This document shows, piece after piece, positions 28,121 through 37,066 of a stretch of 64,000 bases of DNA. Source of the DNA: Candidatus Neomicrothrix sp. UBA2974 (GTDB lineage: Bacteria; Actinomycetota; Acidimicrobiia; Acidimicrobiales; MedAcidi-G1); assembly GCA_002348705.1 (NCBI GenBank), contig DEAU01000013.1, positions 1 to 64,000 of the forward strand, read 5' to 3'. The translations under genes were made by a program, and so were the position numbers. The notes under the pieces are model-generated. The model had not been told where the DNA came from. It made no database searches and saw only the letters and a program-made list of their open reading frames with translations. How positions within the stretch are numbered: position 1 is the stretch's first letter; each line of letters starts with the position of its first letter.

Positions 28121-29391
28121 CAGACGTCCACCCCCTCGCCGGCCTCGATGGCCTCGAGGCGCTGGGCCCGGGCCTTGGCGATAGCCCCTGACAGCAGGGC
28201 CGCGCCGCCCGCCATCCCGGCCAGCCCGATGACGACCACGCCGGCCACCGACCAGCCCTCGTCGTCGGCCACCCGCATGGCGGCGATGAGCAGGAACCAG
28301 CCCAGCGACACCGGGATCAGGACCTTCCAGCCGAGGTCCATCAGCTGGTCGTACCGGAACCGGGGCAGGGTGGCCCGCAGCCACACGAAGCCGAACAGAA
28401 AGGCAAAAACCTTCACCGAGAACCACAGGATCGGCCAGGCCCAGCCGAGGGTGTCGGTCAGGATCGGGCCGGACGGACCACCCAGGAACAGGGTGACGGC
28501 GATGGCCGACATGGTGATGACGTTCATGAACTCGGCCAGGAAGAACAGGGCGAAGCGCAGCGAGCTGTACTCGGTGTGGAAGCCACCGACCAGCTCCTGC
28601 TCGGCCTCCACGAGGTCGAACGGCGGCCGGTTCAGCTCGGCGGTCCCGGCCACCAGGAAGACCAGGAAGGGCACCACTCCGGTGGCCAGCACGTTCCAGT
28701 TGCCAGACACCTGGGTGGCCACGATGTCGTGGGTGGACAGCGACCCGGAGGCGAGGAACACGGTGGCGATGGCCAGGCCGAGGGCCGCCTCGTAACTGAT
28801 CATCTGGGCCGAGGCCCGGACCGAGCCGAGCAGTGGGTACTTCGAGCCCGACGACCAGCCGGCCAGCATCACGCCGTACACGGCGATGGACGAGAGCGCC
28901 AGGAAGAACAGGACGCCCACCGGCGGGTCGGCCACCTGCAGGTAGGTGCGCTCGCCGAACCACGTCACCGTGCCGTCGCCCGACGAGAAGTCGCCGCCGA
29001 TGGGGACGATGGCGAACACCAGGAAGGCCGGGACCAGCGACAGGTAGGGGGCCAGCTTGAACACCGCCCGGTCGGACCGGTCGGGGATCAGGTCCTCCTT
29101 GAAGAACAGCTTGATGCCGTCGGCCAGGGTCTGGAGGATGCCGAACGGGCCGGCCACGGCCGGGCCGATCCGGTTGTGCATGTCGGCCACGAGCTTGCGC
29201 TCGAACCAGATCATGAGCATCACCGAGACGAGCAGCAGGGCGAAGGCCACGACGACCTTGAGCACCACGATGCCCACGACGCCTAGGTCGAGGTCGCCGC
29301 GCAGCAGCGGGTCGGCGGCCAGCACGGCGCGGTGCCCCAGGTCGGCCCCCATCTCGGTCCCCAACCCGGCGAGTGTGGTGACGGCGCTCAC
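28120..29391 (-). CDS. nuoH: NADH-quinone oxidoreductase subunit H (14-subunit set)
   Basis: Quinone-chamber membrane subunit, 423 residues. Conserved stretches: RIGPAVAGPFGILQTLADGI, FKEDLIPDRSDRAVFKLAP, AELNRPPFDLVEAEQELVGG and WLRATLPRFRYDQLMDLGWK. After the usual end there is an extra membrane helix (VVVIGLAGMAGGAALLSGAI) and a charged tail. GTG start overlaps the nuoG stop (GTGA). The set 1 paralogue lacks the extra helix. Confidence 0.95.
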   Translation of the reverse strand: MSAVTTLAGLGTEMGADLGHRAVLAADPLLRGDLDLGVVGIVVLKVVVAFALLLVSVMLMIWFERKLVADMHNRIGPAVAGPFGILQTLADGIKLFFKEDLIPDRSDRAVFKLAPYLSLVPAFLVFAIVPIGGDFSSGDGTVTWFGERTYLQVADPPVGVLFFLALSSIAVYGVMLAGWSSGSKYPLLGSVRASAQMISYEAALGLAIATVFLASGSLSTHDIVATQVSGNWNVLATGVVPFLVFLVAGTAELNRPPFDLVEAEQELVGGFHTEYSSLRFALFFLAEFMNVITMSAIAVTLFLGGPSGPILTDTLGWAWPILWFSVKVFAFLFGFVWLRATLPRFRYDQLMDLGWKVLIPVSLGWFLLIAAMRVADDEGWSVAGVVVIGLAGMAGGAALLSGAIAKARAQRLEAIEAGEGVDV

Positions 29392-31949
29392 CGTCGGCCC
29401 ACCCGAACCCTTGTCACCGGCGCCGAGGCGTCGATGAGGCGGCCGGCGTCGACGTCGGCCTGGCAGACCCGAAGGTGCACGGTGCCCCGGGCCACGCCGG
29501 GGTCGGCCGTCACGGCGACCTGGACGGTGCCCCGGTCGGCGATCAGGTCAACCACCTCGCCCTCGGCCAGACCGTGGCGACCCAGGTCGGCCGGCTCCAG
29601 ACCGGCCACCGCACCGGGGGCCAGGCCGGCCAGCGACGGGCTGTGGGCGACCAACACGCCGGCGTCGTACATGGAGCGGTCGGCCACCAGACGCAGGCCG
29701 TAGGCGTCGTTCACCGGCACCTCGGTACGGTCGGGACGCGTGAGCTGAAGCCGACCATCCAGGAGGACCCCTTCCCGGGTGGCCTCGGCCAGCGCCTCGG
29801 CGGTGAGGACGGCGTGCACGCCGGACACGGAGACCAACTCGGCCAGCACGTCGTCGACCGAGCCGAAGCCGAGGTCGGTGCCCAGGCGGTCGGCCAGCTC
29901 CACGGCGATGGCCCAGTCCGGGCGTGCCGTCCCGGGGGCGGTGACCTTGCGGACCACCAGGCTGACCCGGCCCTCCAGGTTGGTGAAGGTGCCGTCTACC
30001 TCGGTGGGCCCGGCGGCGGGCAGGACCACGTCGGCCCGGGCCACGCTCGGCGTGCCGAACAGGTCGACGGCCACCACGGTGCGGGCACGGGCCAGGGCCC
30101 GTTCGGCCAGGTCGCGGTCGGGGACGTCGGCCAGTACGTCGGCGCCGAGTAGCACCAGAACGTCGACCTCGCCGGCCGCCGCAGCCTCGAGAATGCCCAG
30201 GGCGTCGCGTCCCCGGTCGGCTGGCATGGTCGGCCACGCGGAGGAGACGCCGGACGGATCGTCCAGCGTCACCCGGCCGGGCAGCAGGCCCGGGGCCAGG
30301 CCCAGGTCGAGGGCGCCGTGGACGTTGCCCCGCCGCAGGAGCGACAGGAAGGCGGCGTCGGGCAGGTGGTCGTGCAGGGCAAGCGCGGCGTCGACCACCG
30401 GACCAGCGGCCTCTGCCAGCGACGGGCGGCCCAGCAGGACGGTCACCGGCCGGCCGTCGGCCACCGCGGCGGCGATCGTCGCCCCGGCGGTGGCCAGCTC
30501 CTCGGTCGACAGGCCCGCGGCGCCGGCCAGCTCCTCGGTCGACAGGCCCGCGGCGCCGGCCGGCGCTCCGGCCCCGAACATGGCGTCCACGGCGGCCGCC
30601 GCGCCACCGGGCAGGACCCGGAGCGAGTGGGCGGCATGGGCGCTCAGGCCGGTGCGGCGCGGCGTCAGCTCCACCAGGGTGGCGCCGTCGTGGACCACCG
30701 CGTGGCGGAGCCGCAGGAAAAGCGCCCCCAGCTCCTCCTTGGGGTCCGGACCGAGCAGGACGATGGTGCCGCCGGGCGTGCAGGCACGGTCGATGGTGGC
30801 CCGGGGTAGGCCGAGGACCACCTCGGCGGGCAGGCCGTCGCCCAACTGGGCGTCGACGTGGTCGGTGCCCAGCACGCCCTTGGCCAGCTTGGCCCAGGCG
30901 TACTGCGACTCGTTTGTGAGACGGGCCCCGCCCAGCACGGCAATGCGGTCGGCCGGCGCGGCGGACAGGGCGTCGGCGGCCGCGCCGAGCGCCTCGCTCC
31001 ACGGGGCGGCCACCAGGGCCTCGCCGCCCGGCGCCCGGTTGCCCAGGGCGTCGCCGCGCAGCATCGGGGTGGCCAGTCGGTCCACGTGGTCGTAGGCCTC
31101 GAAGACGAAGCGTTCTTTGTCGGACAGCCAGCCCCAGTTGACGGCGTCGGCGTCCACCCCCTGGAAGCGCAGCACCCGGTCGTGCGACGACTGGACGGCG
31201 ATGCGGCTGCCCACGCTGTCCAGCGTGCTGGTCGACTCGACCTCCTCGAGGTCCCACGGGCGAGCCTTGAACCGGTACGGGGCGGCGGTCAGGGCGCCCA
31301 CCGGGCAGATCTGGACGGTGTTGCCGCTGAAGTACGACGAGAACGGCTGCTCGGGGAAGGTGTTGACCTGAGTCTGGCCGCCCCGGTCCATGAAGTGGAT
31401 GAGTTGGTCGCCGGCCACGTCACCGGCGAACCGGGTGCAGCGGTCGCAGAGGATGCAGCGCTCCCGGTCGAGGTGGACGTTCTCATTGACCGGGATGGGC
31501 TTCTCGAAGTGCCGCTTCTCCTCGACGAACCTGCTCTCGCCGGGTCCGAAGGCCATGGTCTGGTCCTGCAGCGGGCACTCGCCGCCCTTGTCGCAGACCG
31601 GGCAGTCCAGCGGGTGGTTGACAAGCAGGAACTCCAGCACCCCGTCCTGGGCCTTGCGGGTCCGCTCCGACTCGGTGTCGACGACCATGCCGGGGGTGCA
31701 GGGCAGCATGCAGGATGGCTGCAGGGCCGGCCCACGGCCGGTGTCGACCTCGACCAGGCACATGCGGCACATGCCCACCGGCTCGAGGCGTGAGTGATGG
31801 CAGAACCGCGGGATGTAGGTGCCGGTGCGCTCGCAGGCGTCGATCAGCAGCTCGCCCGGGCGGGCGGCCACCGTCTCGCCATCCACGGTGATATCCACCG
31901 AGAGGGTCTCGATGGCCGGGCTCTCCACGGAAGGGGTCTCGGCACTCAC
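29388..31949 (-). CDS. nuoG: NADH-quinone oxidoreductase subunit G (14-subunit set)
   Basis: Large peripheral-arm subunit, 853 residues. The GTG start at 31949 overlaps the nuoF stop (GTGA); the frame is open far upstream only as a high-GC artefact. N-terminal cluster ligands: [2Fe-2S] in RFCHHSRLEPVGMCRMCLVE with Cys in QPSCMLPC; the N5-type HxxxCxxCxxxxxC as HPLDCPVCDKGGECPLQDQ; and [4Fe-4S] in CILCDRCTRFAGD with QICPVGAL. The C-terminal part is a degenerate molybdopterin-oxidoreductase domain rich in Ala. Residues about 464-485 are an exact 11-residue tandem repeat. Confidence 0.95.
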   Translation of the reverse strand: MSAETPSVESPAIETLSVDITVDGETVAARPGELLIDACERTGTYIPRFCHHSRLEPVGMCRMCLVEVDTGRGPALQPSCMLPCTPGMVVDTESERTRKAQDGVLEFLLVNHPLDCPVCDKGGECPLQDQTMAFGPGESRFVEEKRHFEKPIPVNENVHLDRERCILCDRCTRFAGDVAGDQLIHFMDRGGQTQVNTFPEQPFSSYFSGNTVQICPVGALTAAPYRFKARPWDLEEVESTSTLDSVGSRIAVQSSHDRVLRFQGVDADAVNWGWLSDKERFVFEAYDHVDRLATPMLRGDALGNRAPGGEALVAAPWSEALGAAADALSAAPADRIAVLGGARLTNESQYAWAKLAKGVLGTDHVDAQLGDGLPAEVVLGLPRATIDRACTPGGTIVLLGPDPKEELGALFLRLRHAVVHDGATLVELTPRRTGLSAHAAHSLRVLPGGAAAAVDAMFGAGAPAGAAGLSTEELAGAAGLSTEELATAGATIAAAVADGRPVTVLLGRPSLAEAAGPVVDAALALHDHLPDAAFLSLLRRGNVHGALDLGLAPGLLPGRVTLDDPSGVSSAWPTMPADRGRDALGILEAAAAGEVDVLVLLGADVLADVPDRDLAERALARARTVVAVDLFGTPSVARADVVLPAAGPTEVDGTFTNLEGRVSLVVRKVTAPGTARPDWAIAVELADRLGTDLGFGSVDDVLAELVSVSGVHAVLTAEALAEATREGVLLDGRLQLTRPDRTEVPVNDAYGLRLVADRSMYDAGVLVAHSPSLAGLAPGAVAGLEPADLGRHGLAEGEVVDLIADRGTVQVAVTADPGVARGTVHLRVCQADVDAGRLIDASAPVTRVRVGRR
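30493..30558 (-). repeat. Exact 33-bp tandem duplication inside nuoG
   Basis: Two perfect head-to-tail copies of a 33-base unit beginning gccagctcctcggtcgacag lie at 30493-30525 and 30526-30558. The frame is kept and the protein repeats an AGAAGLSTEEL-type unit. It looks like a recent slippage event in a loop of the non-catalytic C-terminal domain. Confidence 0.9.
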
Positions 31950-33361
31950 GACGCGCCCTCCCCGGCCAGGGCGGCGGCCGTGACGGGGATCCCGTCGCCG
32001 CGGGTGATCTTCGCCTCGAACTCGTGTCGGAACCGGCGGATGGTCGACGTGATCGGTGCCACCGACGACGGGCCCAGCGGGCAGATGGTGGTCTGGCGGG
32101 GTGGGAAGGGCACGGCGTCCAGGCCCTCGTCCGGGTGGGCGGCCACCGGGTACGGCCCGGGGCTGATGTTGTCGCCCACGTCGAGCAGAAGGTCGATGTC
32201 GGACGGGCGGCCATGGCCGTCGAGGATGCGGGCCAGGATCTTCTCCTCCCAGTTGGTCCCCTCCCGGCACGGCGAGCACTTGCCGCACGACTCGCGGGCA
32301 AAGAAGCGCACCATCCGGTGGCAGGCCCGCACTGCGTCGGTGGTCTCGTCCATCACCACGATGGCGCCCGAGCCGAGCATCGAGCCGGCCGCGCCCACGT
32401 CTCTGGCCTCCAGCGGGAGGTCCAGGTGATCCTCGAAGAACCACGGGGCCGAGCCGCCACCGGGGATGAACATCTTCAACTCGTGGCCGTCGCGGATGCC
32501 CTGGCAGAACTCGTCGCCGTAGAAGAGATCGCGGAACGTGGTCACGCCCTGCTCCACCTCGTAGACGCCGGGCCGCTTCACGTGACCGGACACGGCGAAC
32601 AGGCGGGTGCCCGGCGAGGTCTCCGAACCCATCCGCTTGTAGGCCGCGGCGCCGTTGGCGAGAATCCACGGCACGTTGGCCAGTGTCTCCACGTTGTTGA
32701 CGATGGTCGGCTGGCCGTACAGGCCGATGGCCGCCGGGAAGTACGGCGGCTTGAGCCGGGGCATGCCGCGGTTGCCCTCCAGACTCTCGATAAGGGCCGT
32801 CTCCTCGCCCACGATGTAGGCGCCGGCGCCCCAGTGCAGGGTGACGTCGACCGAGAAGTCGGTGCCGAGCACATTGCGGCCCACGTAGCCCGCGGCGTAG
32901 GCCTCGTTCAGTGCGGTGGCGATGCGCTCCTGTCCGAGGGCCATCTCGCCTCGCACGTACAGGAAGCACTGCGACAGGCCGAGGGCATAGCAGGTGATGA
33001 GGCAGCCCTCGATGAGTTGGTGGGGGTCCCGCTCCATGAGCAGGCGGTCCTTGTAGGTGCCGGGCTCGGACTCGTCGCCGTTGACGACCAGGTAGCGGGG
33101 CCAGACGCCCTCGGGACAGAATCCCCACTTGACGCCGGCCGGGAAGCCGGCACCGCCGCGGCCCAGCAGGGTGGCGTCGCGGACCTCGGCATGTACTTCG
33201 GCCGGCGGGCGGACCAGGGCGGACCGCAGGCCCTCGTAGCCACCGGTGGCCAGGGAGCGCTCGAGGGTGTACGAGTCCTCGTGGACGAAGCGCGAGGTCA
33301 CGACCTTGGGGCCGCCGTTGTCGACATAGCCCGCGGCGTGGGGGACGTAGGAGCCGGTCAC
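31946..33361 (-). CDS. nuoF: NADH-quinone oxidoreductase subunit F (14-subunit set)
   Basis: NADH- and FMN-binding subunit where hydride enters complex I, 471 residues. NADH-binding GRGGAGFPAGVKW, FMN-binding NGDESEPGTYKDR and LHWGAGAYIVGEETALIES are present. The N3 [4Fe-4S] ligands are in ESCGKCSPCREGT and TICPLG. GTG start at 33361 overlaps nuoE (GTGA) and its TGA overlaps the nuoG start. This gene, with nuoE and nuoG, exists only once in the window, so only set 2 is equipped to oxidise NADH. Confidence 0.97.
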   Translation of the reverse strand: MTGSYVPHAAGYVDNGGPKVVTSRFVHEDSYTLERSLATGGYEGLRSALVRPPAEVHAEVRDATLLGRGGAGFPAGVKWGFCPEGVWPRYLVVNGDESEPGTYKDRLLMERDPHQLIEGCLITCYALGLSQCFLYVRGEMALGQERIATALNEAYAAGYVGRNVLGTDFSVDVTLHWGAGAYIVGEETALIESLEGNRGMPRLKPPYFPAAIGLYGQPTIVNNVETLANVPWILANGAAAYKRMGSETSPGTRLFAVSGHVKRPGVYEVEQGVTTFRDLFYGDEFCQGIRDGHELKMFIPGGGSAPWFFEDHLDLPLEARDVGAAGSMLGSGAIVVMDETTDAVRACHRMVRFFARESCGKCSPCREGTNWEEKILARILDGHGRPSDIDLLLDVGDNISPGPYPVAAHPDEGLDAVPFPPRQTTICPLGPSSVAPITSTIRRFRHEFEAKITRGDGIPVTAAALAGEGAS

Positions 33362-34035
33362 GACTCTTCCTCCTCCCCTGCGGCTTCGCCTGCCGGCGCG
33401 CCGGCCATCGACGCCATCCACGACGGGGCCCCCTCGACCTCCTCGGGCGGCACGACGCCGGCCCGACGGTCGCCGGGGATCTGCTGGCGGACCCGACCGA
33501 GCGTGCCGTGGGCCGGGAGCTCGCCGGCATCGCCCGCCACGCCCCGCTCGATGGGACTGCGTCCGGCCCGGATGTCGGCCACCACCTCGTCGAAGATCTC
33601 CGCGTCGGCCCGATGGAAGTACCGGTAGTTCACGGTGAAGCACGGCGCCTCGGTGCAGGCGGCCACGCACTCCACGTCCTCGACGGTGAACATTCCGTCG
33701 TCGGTGGTACCGCCGGCCTTCACTCCGAGCGTCGACTCGACGTGGTGGAGCAGCTCCTCGCCACCCAGCAGCTGGCACGACACGTTGGTGCACACGTTGA
33801 CCATGTACGTGCCCACCGGATGGAACTTGAACATCTCGTAGAAGCTGCCGGTGCCCAGCACCTCGGCCGCCGTGGTGCCGGTCAGCTCGGCGATCTCGGC
33901 CATGGCGGCCGGCGTGACCCAGCCCTCCTGCTCCTGGGCGAGGTGGAGCAGCGGGATGACGGCCGACTTGGACTTGGGGTAGCGGGCCAGGATGTCGCGG
34001 GCGGTGCGCTCCCGGGCAGCGTCGAACCAGCTCAC
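33358..34035 (-). CDS. nuoE: NADH-quinone oxidoreductase subunit E (14-subunit set)
   Basis: Thioredoxin-fold [2Fe-2S] subunit (cluster N1a), 225 residues. The four ligands are in VCTNVSCQLLG and ECVAACTEAPC. The N-terminal helical bundle with YPKSKSAVIPLLHLAQEQEG is typical. About 65 residues at the C-terminus, rich in Gly, Pro, Ala and Glu, extend beyond the family core. GTG start overlaps the nuoD2 stop (GTGA). Confidence 0.96.
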   Translation of the reverse strand: MSWFDAARERTARDILARYPKSKSAVIPLLHLAQEQEGWVTPAAMAEIAELTGTTAAEVLGTGSFYEMFKFHPVGTYMVNVCTNVSCQLLGGEELLHHVESTLGVKAGGTTDDGMFTVEDVECVAACTEAPCFTVNYRYFHRADAEIFDEVVADIRAGRSPIERGVAGDAGELPAHGTLGRVRQQIPGDRRAGVVPPEEVEGAPSWMASMAGAPAGEAAGEEEES

Positions 34036-35366
34036 CGGTCGACCTCCCCCATGATCGGGTCGACCGACGAGATGACGGCCACGCCGTCGGCGATCAGCCC
34101 GCCCTCCATGAGGTGCGGCAGCGTCTGCAGGTTCACGAAGCTCGGCCCCCGGATGTGCATCCGGTAAGGCTTCGGGCCCCCGTCGGACACCAGGTAGCAG
34201 CCCAGCTCGCCGCGGGGCGACTCGACCGCGGCGTAGGTCTCGCCCTCGGGCACGTGGAAGCCCTCGGTGAAGATCTTGAAGTGGTGGATGAGGGCCTCCA
34301 TCGACTCGTCGATGCGGCCCCGGGGCGGCGGGGTGACCTTCTTGTCCTGGGTGCGGTAGTCACCGTCGGGCATCAGGTCGAGGATCTGTTCGACGATGCG
34401 CAGCGACTCGCGGATCTCGTTGAGGCGGATGGCGTACCGATCGAAAGCGTCGCCGTGGGTGCCCACGATGACGTCGAACTCCACCTCGTCGTAGGCCAGG
34501 TAGGGCTGGTCGCGGCGCAGGTCCCAGGCGTAGCCGGTGGACCGAAGGATAGGACCGGTAACCGACAAGGCCAGGGCCTCGGCCGGGGTCATCACGCCGA
34601 CGCCCTGGAGGCGCTCCCGGAAGATGGGCTGGCCGGTCAGCAGGGTGTCGTACTCGTCGAGGCGGGGCGGGATGAGTTCCAGCAGGCGCCGGACGTCGTC
34701 CTGCCAGCCGTCGTGGAGGTCGGCGGCCACGCCTCCGGGACGGATGTAGTTGTGGTTCATCCGCAGGCCGGTGACCTTCTCGAAGAAGCGCAGCACCTCC
34801 TCGCGTTCCCGCCAGCCGTAGATCATCATCGACACGGCGCCAACGTCCATGCCGTTGGTGGCCTGGAAGAGCAGGTGGGAGGCGGCCCGGTTCAGCTCGC
34901 ACATGAGCATCCGGATCCAGGTGGCCCGGGGCGGGACGTCGATGCCCAACAACTGCTCGACGGCCAGCGAGAAGGACAGCTCGGAGAACAGCGGGGCGGC
35001 GTAGTCCATCCGGGTGACGTTGGTCGGACCCTGGAGGTAGGTGAGGTCCTCGGCCGTCTTCTCCATGCCGGTGTGGAGGTAGCCGATGACCGGCTTGGAC
35101 CTCAGGACGGTCTCGCCCTCCATCTCCAGCATGAGGCGCAGCACGCCGTGGGTCGACGGGTGCGACGGCCCCATGTTGAGGATCATCCGCTGTTCGTCAG
35201 CCGTGCCGGTGGGCGGGTCGTCGGGGTCACCGGCCAGCTCGGCGGCCTCGACCTCGCTGAGGCGCAGTACGGCGCTGGTCTCGTCCCGCTTCAGGACGCG
35301 CTCGGCCGAGCCCAGGTCGGACACGTTCGTCTCATCCACCTCGTCGGCGGCCACGGACTCGGTCAT
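34032..35366 (-). CDS. nuoD: NADH-quinone oxidoreductase subunit D (14-subunit set)
   Basis: Quinone-site subunit, 444 residues, with an extra acidic N-terminus of about 60 residues before MILNMGPSHPSTHG. Start ATG 35366 (MTESVAADEVDETNV) overlaps nuoC2 (ATGA). The quinone-site residues are canonical: His73 in PSTHG, Tyr122 in TRMDYAAP and Asp174 in GMDVGAVSM. The position of the mammalian methylated Arg is Thr99 (YLHTGMEK). This makes NuoD2 a standard menaquinone-reducing type and a useful contrast to NuoD1. Confidence 0.96.
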   Translation of the reverse strand: MTESVAADEVDETNVSDLGSAERVLKRDETSAVLRLSEVEAAELAGDPDDPPTGTADEQRMILNMGPSHPSTHGVLRLMLEMEGETVLRSKPVIGYLHTGMEKTAEDLTYLQGPTNVTRMDYAAPLFSELSFSLAVEQLLGIDVPPRATWIRMLMCELNRAASHLLFQATNGMDVGAVSMMIYGWREREEVLRFFEKVTGLRMNHNYIRPGGVAADLHDGWQDDVRRLLELIPPRLDEYDTLLTGQPIFRERLQGVGVMTPAEALALSVTGPILRSTGYAWDLRRDQPYLAYDEVEFDVIVGTHGDAFDRYAIRLNEIRESLRIVEQILDLMPDGDYRTQDKKVTPPPRGRIDESMEALIHHFKIFTEGFHVPEGETYAAVESPRGELGCYLVSDGGPKPYRMHIRGPSFVNLQTLPHLMEGGLIADGVAVISSVDPIMGEVDR

Positions 35367-35920
35367 CGGGGAGCCGGAGCATCCTTGAACTGGACCGGGA
35401 TCCGGCCCATGGCCACGTCGCGTCGCAGCGGATGGCCCTCCCAGTCCTCGGGCATGAGGATGCGGGTCGGGTCGGGATGGCCGTCGAAGCGCACGCCGAC
35501 CAAGTCGAAGGCCTCGCGCTCCATGGCCTCGGTGCCCGGGAAGATGTCGAACAGCGACGGGACGACCGGGTCTGACTCCGGGACCTGGGCCCGCAGGCGG
35601 ACCCGCCGACCGTCGTCGTGGCGGATGAACGAGGCCACCACCTCGAAGCGCTCCGGCTCGACGCCCTCGGGCAGGTCGGTACGGCCCGGGTGGGCCGAGT
35701 AGTCCACGGCCGTCAAGTCGATGGCCATGCAGAACCCGTCGTCCCTGAGCGCCTTGACCGTCTCCAGCCACTGGGCGGGCGTCGGGTGCAGGACCTCCTG
35801 GCCCGACGCGTCGACCACCGGCACGCCGTAGGCCGTCGGCCCCGATGGCCCGTCGACGGCCTCGTCGGCGACCAGGCCCTCCTCGGTGATCGGGCCCTCA
35901 TCCGACTGCTCGTCGGTCAC
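35363..35920 (-). CDS. nuoC: NADH-quinone oxidoreductase subunit C (14-subunit set)
   Basis: 30-kDa-type structural subunit, 185 residues, GTG start overlapping nuoB2 (GTGA). Core motif EREAFDLVGVRFDGHPDPTR followed by GHPLRRDVAMG is the family signature with slight changes (usual DWYERE-FDMFGI). The N-terminal 40 residues are acidic and low in complexity. Separate from NuoD, as in most actinobacteria. Confidence 0.93.
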   Translation of the reverse strand: MTDEQSDEGPITEEGLVADEAVDGPSGPTAYGVPVVDASGQEVLHPTPAQWLETVKALRDDGFCMAIDLTAVDYSAHPGRTDLPEGVEPERFEVVASFIRHDDGRRVRLRAQVPESDPVVPSLFDIFPGTEAMEREAFDLVGVRFDGHPDPTRILMPEDWEGHPLRRDVAMGRIPVQFKDAPAPR

Positions 35921-36522
35921 CGGGAACCGAGCTCCACCGGCTGGGCTGAGGGCGCGGGCGCCGGCGGGTCCACGTGGATGGCTGCGCCCCCGTCGTTGGC
36001 CTCCCGGCGTCGGATCAGCTCGCCGCTTTGGATGTTGCCGTGCAGCGTGAGGATGGCGTGCATCAGCGTCTCCGGACCGGGCGGGCAGCCGGGGGCGTAG
36101 ACGTCAACGGGCACGACCTGGTCGACGCCCTGGACGATGGCGTAGTTGTTGAACATCCCGCCGCTCGACGCGCACACGCCCATGGAGATGACCCACTTGG
36201 GCTCCATCATCTGGTCGTAGATCTGGCGGAGGATAGGGGCCATCTTTTGGGAGACCCGACCAGCCACGATCATGAGGTCTGCCTGGCGAGGCGAGGCCCG
36301 GAAGACCTCCATGCCATAGCGGGCCAGGTCATAGTGGGCGGCGCCGGTGGCCATCATCTCGATGGCGCAGCAGGCCAGGCCGAAGGTGGCCGGCCAGCAG
36401 CTCCGGGCCCGCGACCACTTGACGAGGTCCTCGATGCGGGCGGTGACGAAGTTGTGCTCGAGGCCCTCGAGGCCGTCGTCGAGGATGGCCGAGGTGTCGC
36501 CGACGCCGGGGATGCGGGGCAT
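35917..36522 (-). CDS. nuoB: NADH-quinone oxidoreductase subunit B, cluster N2 (14-subunit set)
   Basis: Holds cluster N2, with ligands in GLACCAIEMM, SMGVCASSGG and YAPGCPPGPETL. Start ATG 36522 (MPRIPGVGDTSAILDDG) overlaps the nuoA2 stop (ATGA). 201 residues, with a Pro/Ala-rich C-terminal tail of about 20 residues. All four cysteines are present and spacing is normal. Confidence 0.96.
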   Translation of the reverse strand: MPRIPGVGDTSAILDDGLEGLEHNFVTARIEDLVKWSRARSCWPATFGLACCAIEMMATGAAHYDLARYGMEVFRASPRQADLMIVAGRVSQKMAPILRQIYDQMMEPKWVISMGVCASSGGMFNNYAIVQGVDQVVPVDVYAPGCPPGPETLMHAILTLHGNIQSGELIRRREANDGGAAIHVDPPAPAPSAQPVELGSR

Positions 36523-37019
36523 CAGGCGGCCCTCCCGGCATCGTCGCCCGACGCAGCGTCCATGGCATTGCGCCCCTCGAGGCCGACTTCGCGGACCCCG
36601 GCCCGGCGGATGGTCGAGCTGGACGTCCGTGCCGGCGACACGGCGTGGCGGACCCGACGGACCGGGCCCCACTCCAGCGCGCCGTTGCCGATCAGGTACA
36701 CAAACGACTCAAAAACAGCCAACGAGAAGAGGAGTACGGCGACTAGGCCGAACAGGCCGAGGCCGCCGTGGGCCACGGCCCACGGGTAGAGGAAGACGAT
36801 TTCGATGTCGAAGACAATGAAGATCATCGCCACCAAGAAGAACCTCACTGGGAAGCGCTCCGGGGTCTCCCGGCCGGGGATAATGCCGCACTCGTAGGGG
36901 GCGGCCTTGCGGTCGTGGGGGCGGCGGGGCGCCAGAAGGCGCGACGCCACGAAGCTCAGCGCCGCGAAGAGGACGGCGAGGACGAGGAGGACGACGACGG
37001 GTAGGTACTGGCCGAGCAC
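36522..37019 (-). CDS. nuoA: NADH-quinone oxidoreductase subunit A (14-subunit set)
   Basis: Three-helix membrane subunit opening the complete complex I operon. Family motifs: KAAPYECGIIPGRETPERFP and FFLVAMIFIVFDIEIVFLYP. The start is placed at GTG 37019 (LGQYLPVVVLLVLAVL) with GGGAG eight bases upstream; GTG 37040 adds seven residues but has no site. A C-terminal extension of about 45 residues (Arg/Ala/Ser-rich) follows the last helix and is unusual for NuoA. Only 47 bases separate it from the preceding membrane protein gene, with no clear promoter, so the operon may be read from the cytochrome b cluster. Confidence 0.94.
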   Translation of the reverse strand: MLGQYLPVVVLLVLAVLFAALSFVASRLLAPRRPHDRKAAPYECGIIPGRETPERFPVRFFLVAMIFIVFDIEIVFLYPWAVAHGGLGLFGLVAVLLFSLAVFESFVYLIGNGALEWGPVRRVRHAVSPARTSSSTIRRAGVREVGLEGRNAMDAASGDDAGRAA

Positions 37020-37066
37020 GTCACTCGCTCCCAGTTCCACCCAAGAAACCCGAGATGGTCACGGGT

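Noticed and set aside
31950..33530. Upstream extension of the nuoG frame, giving a 1380-residue open frame from 33530
   Set aside because: It runs antisense-like through nuoF in another frame, has Arg/Pro/Gly-rich junk composition, and exists only because stop codons are rare in the GC-rich block. nuoF motifs are in the other frame.
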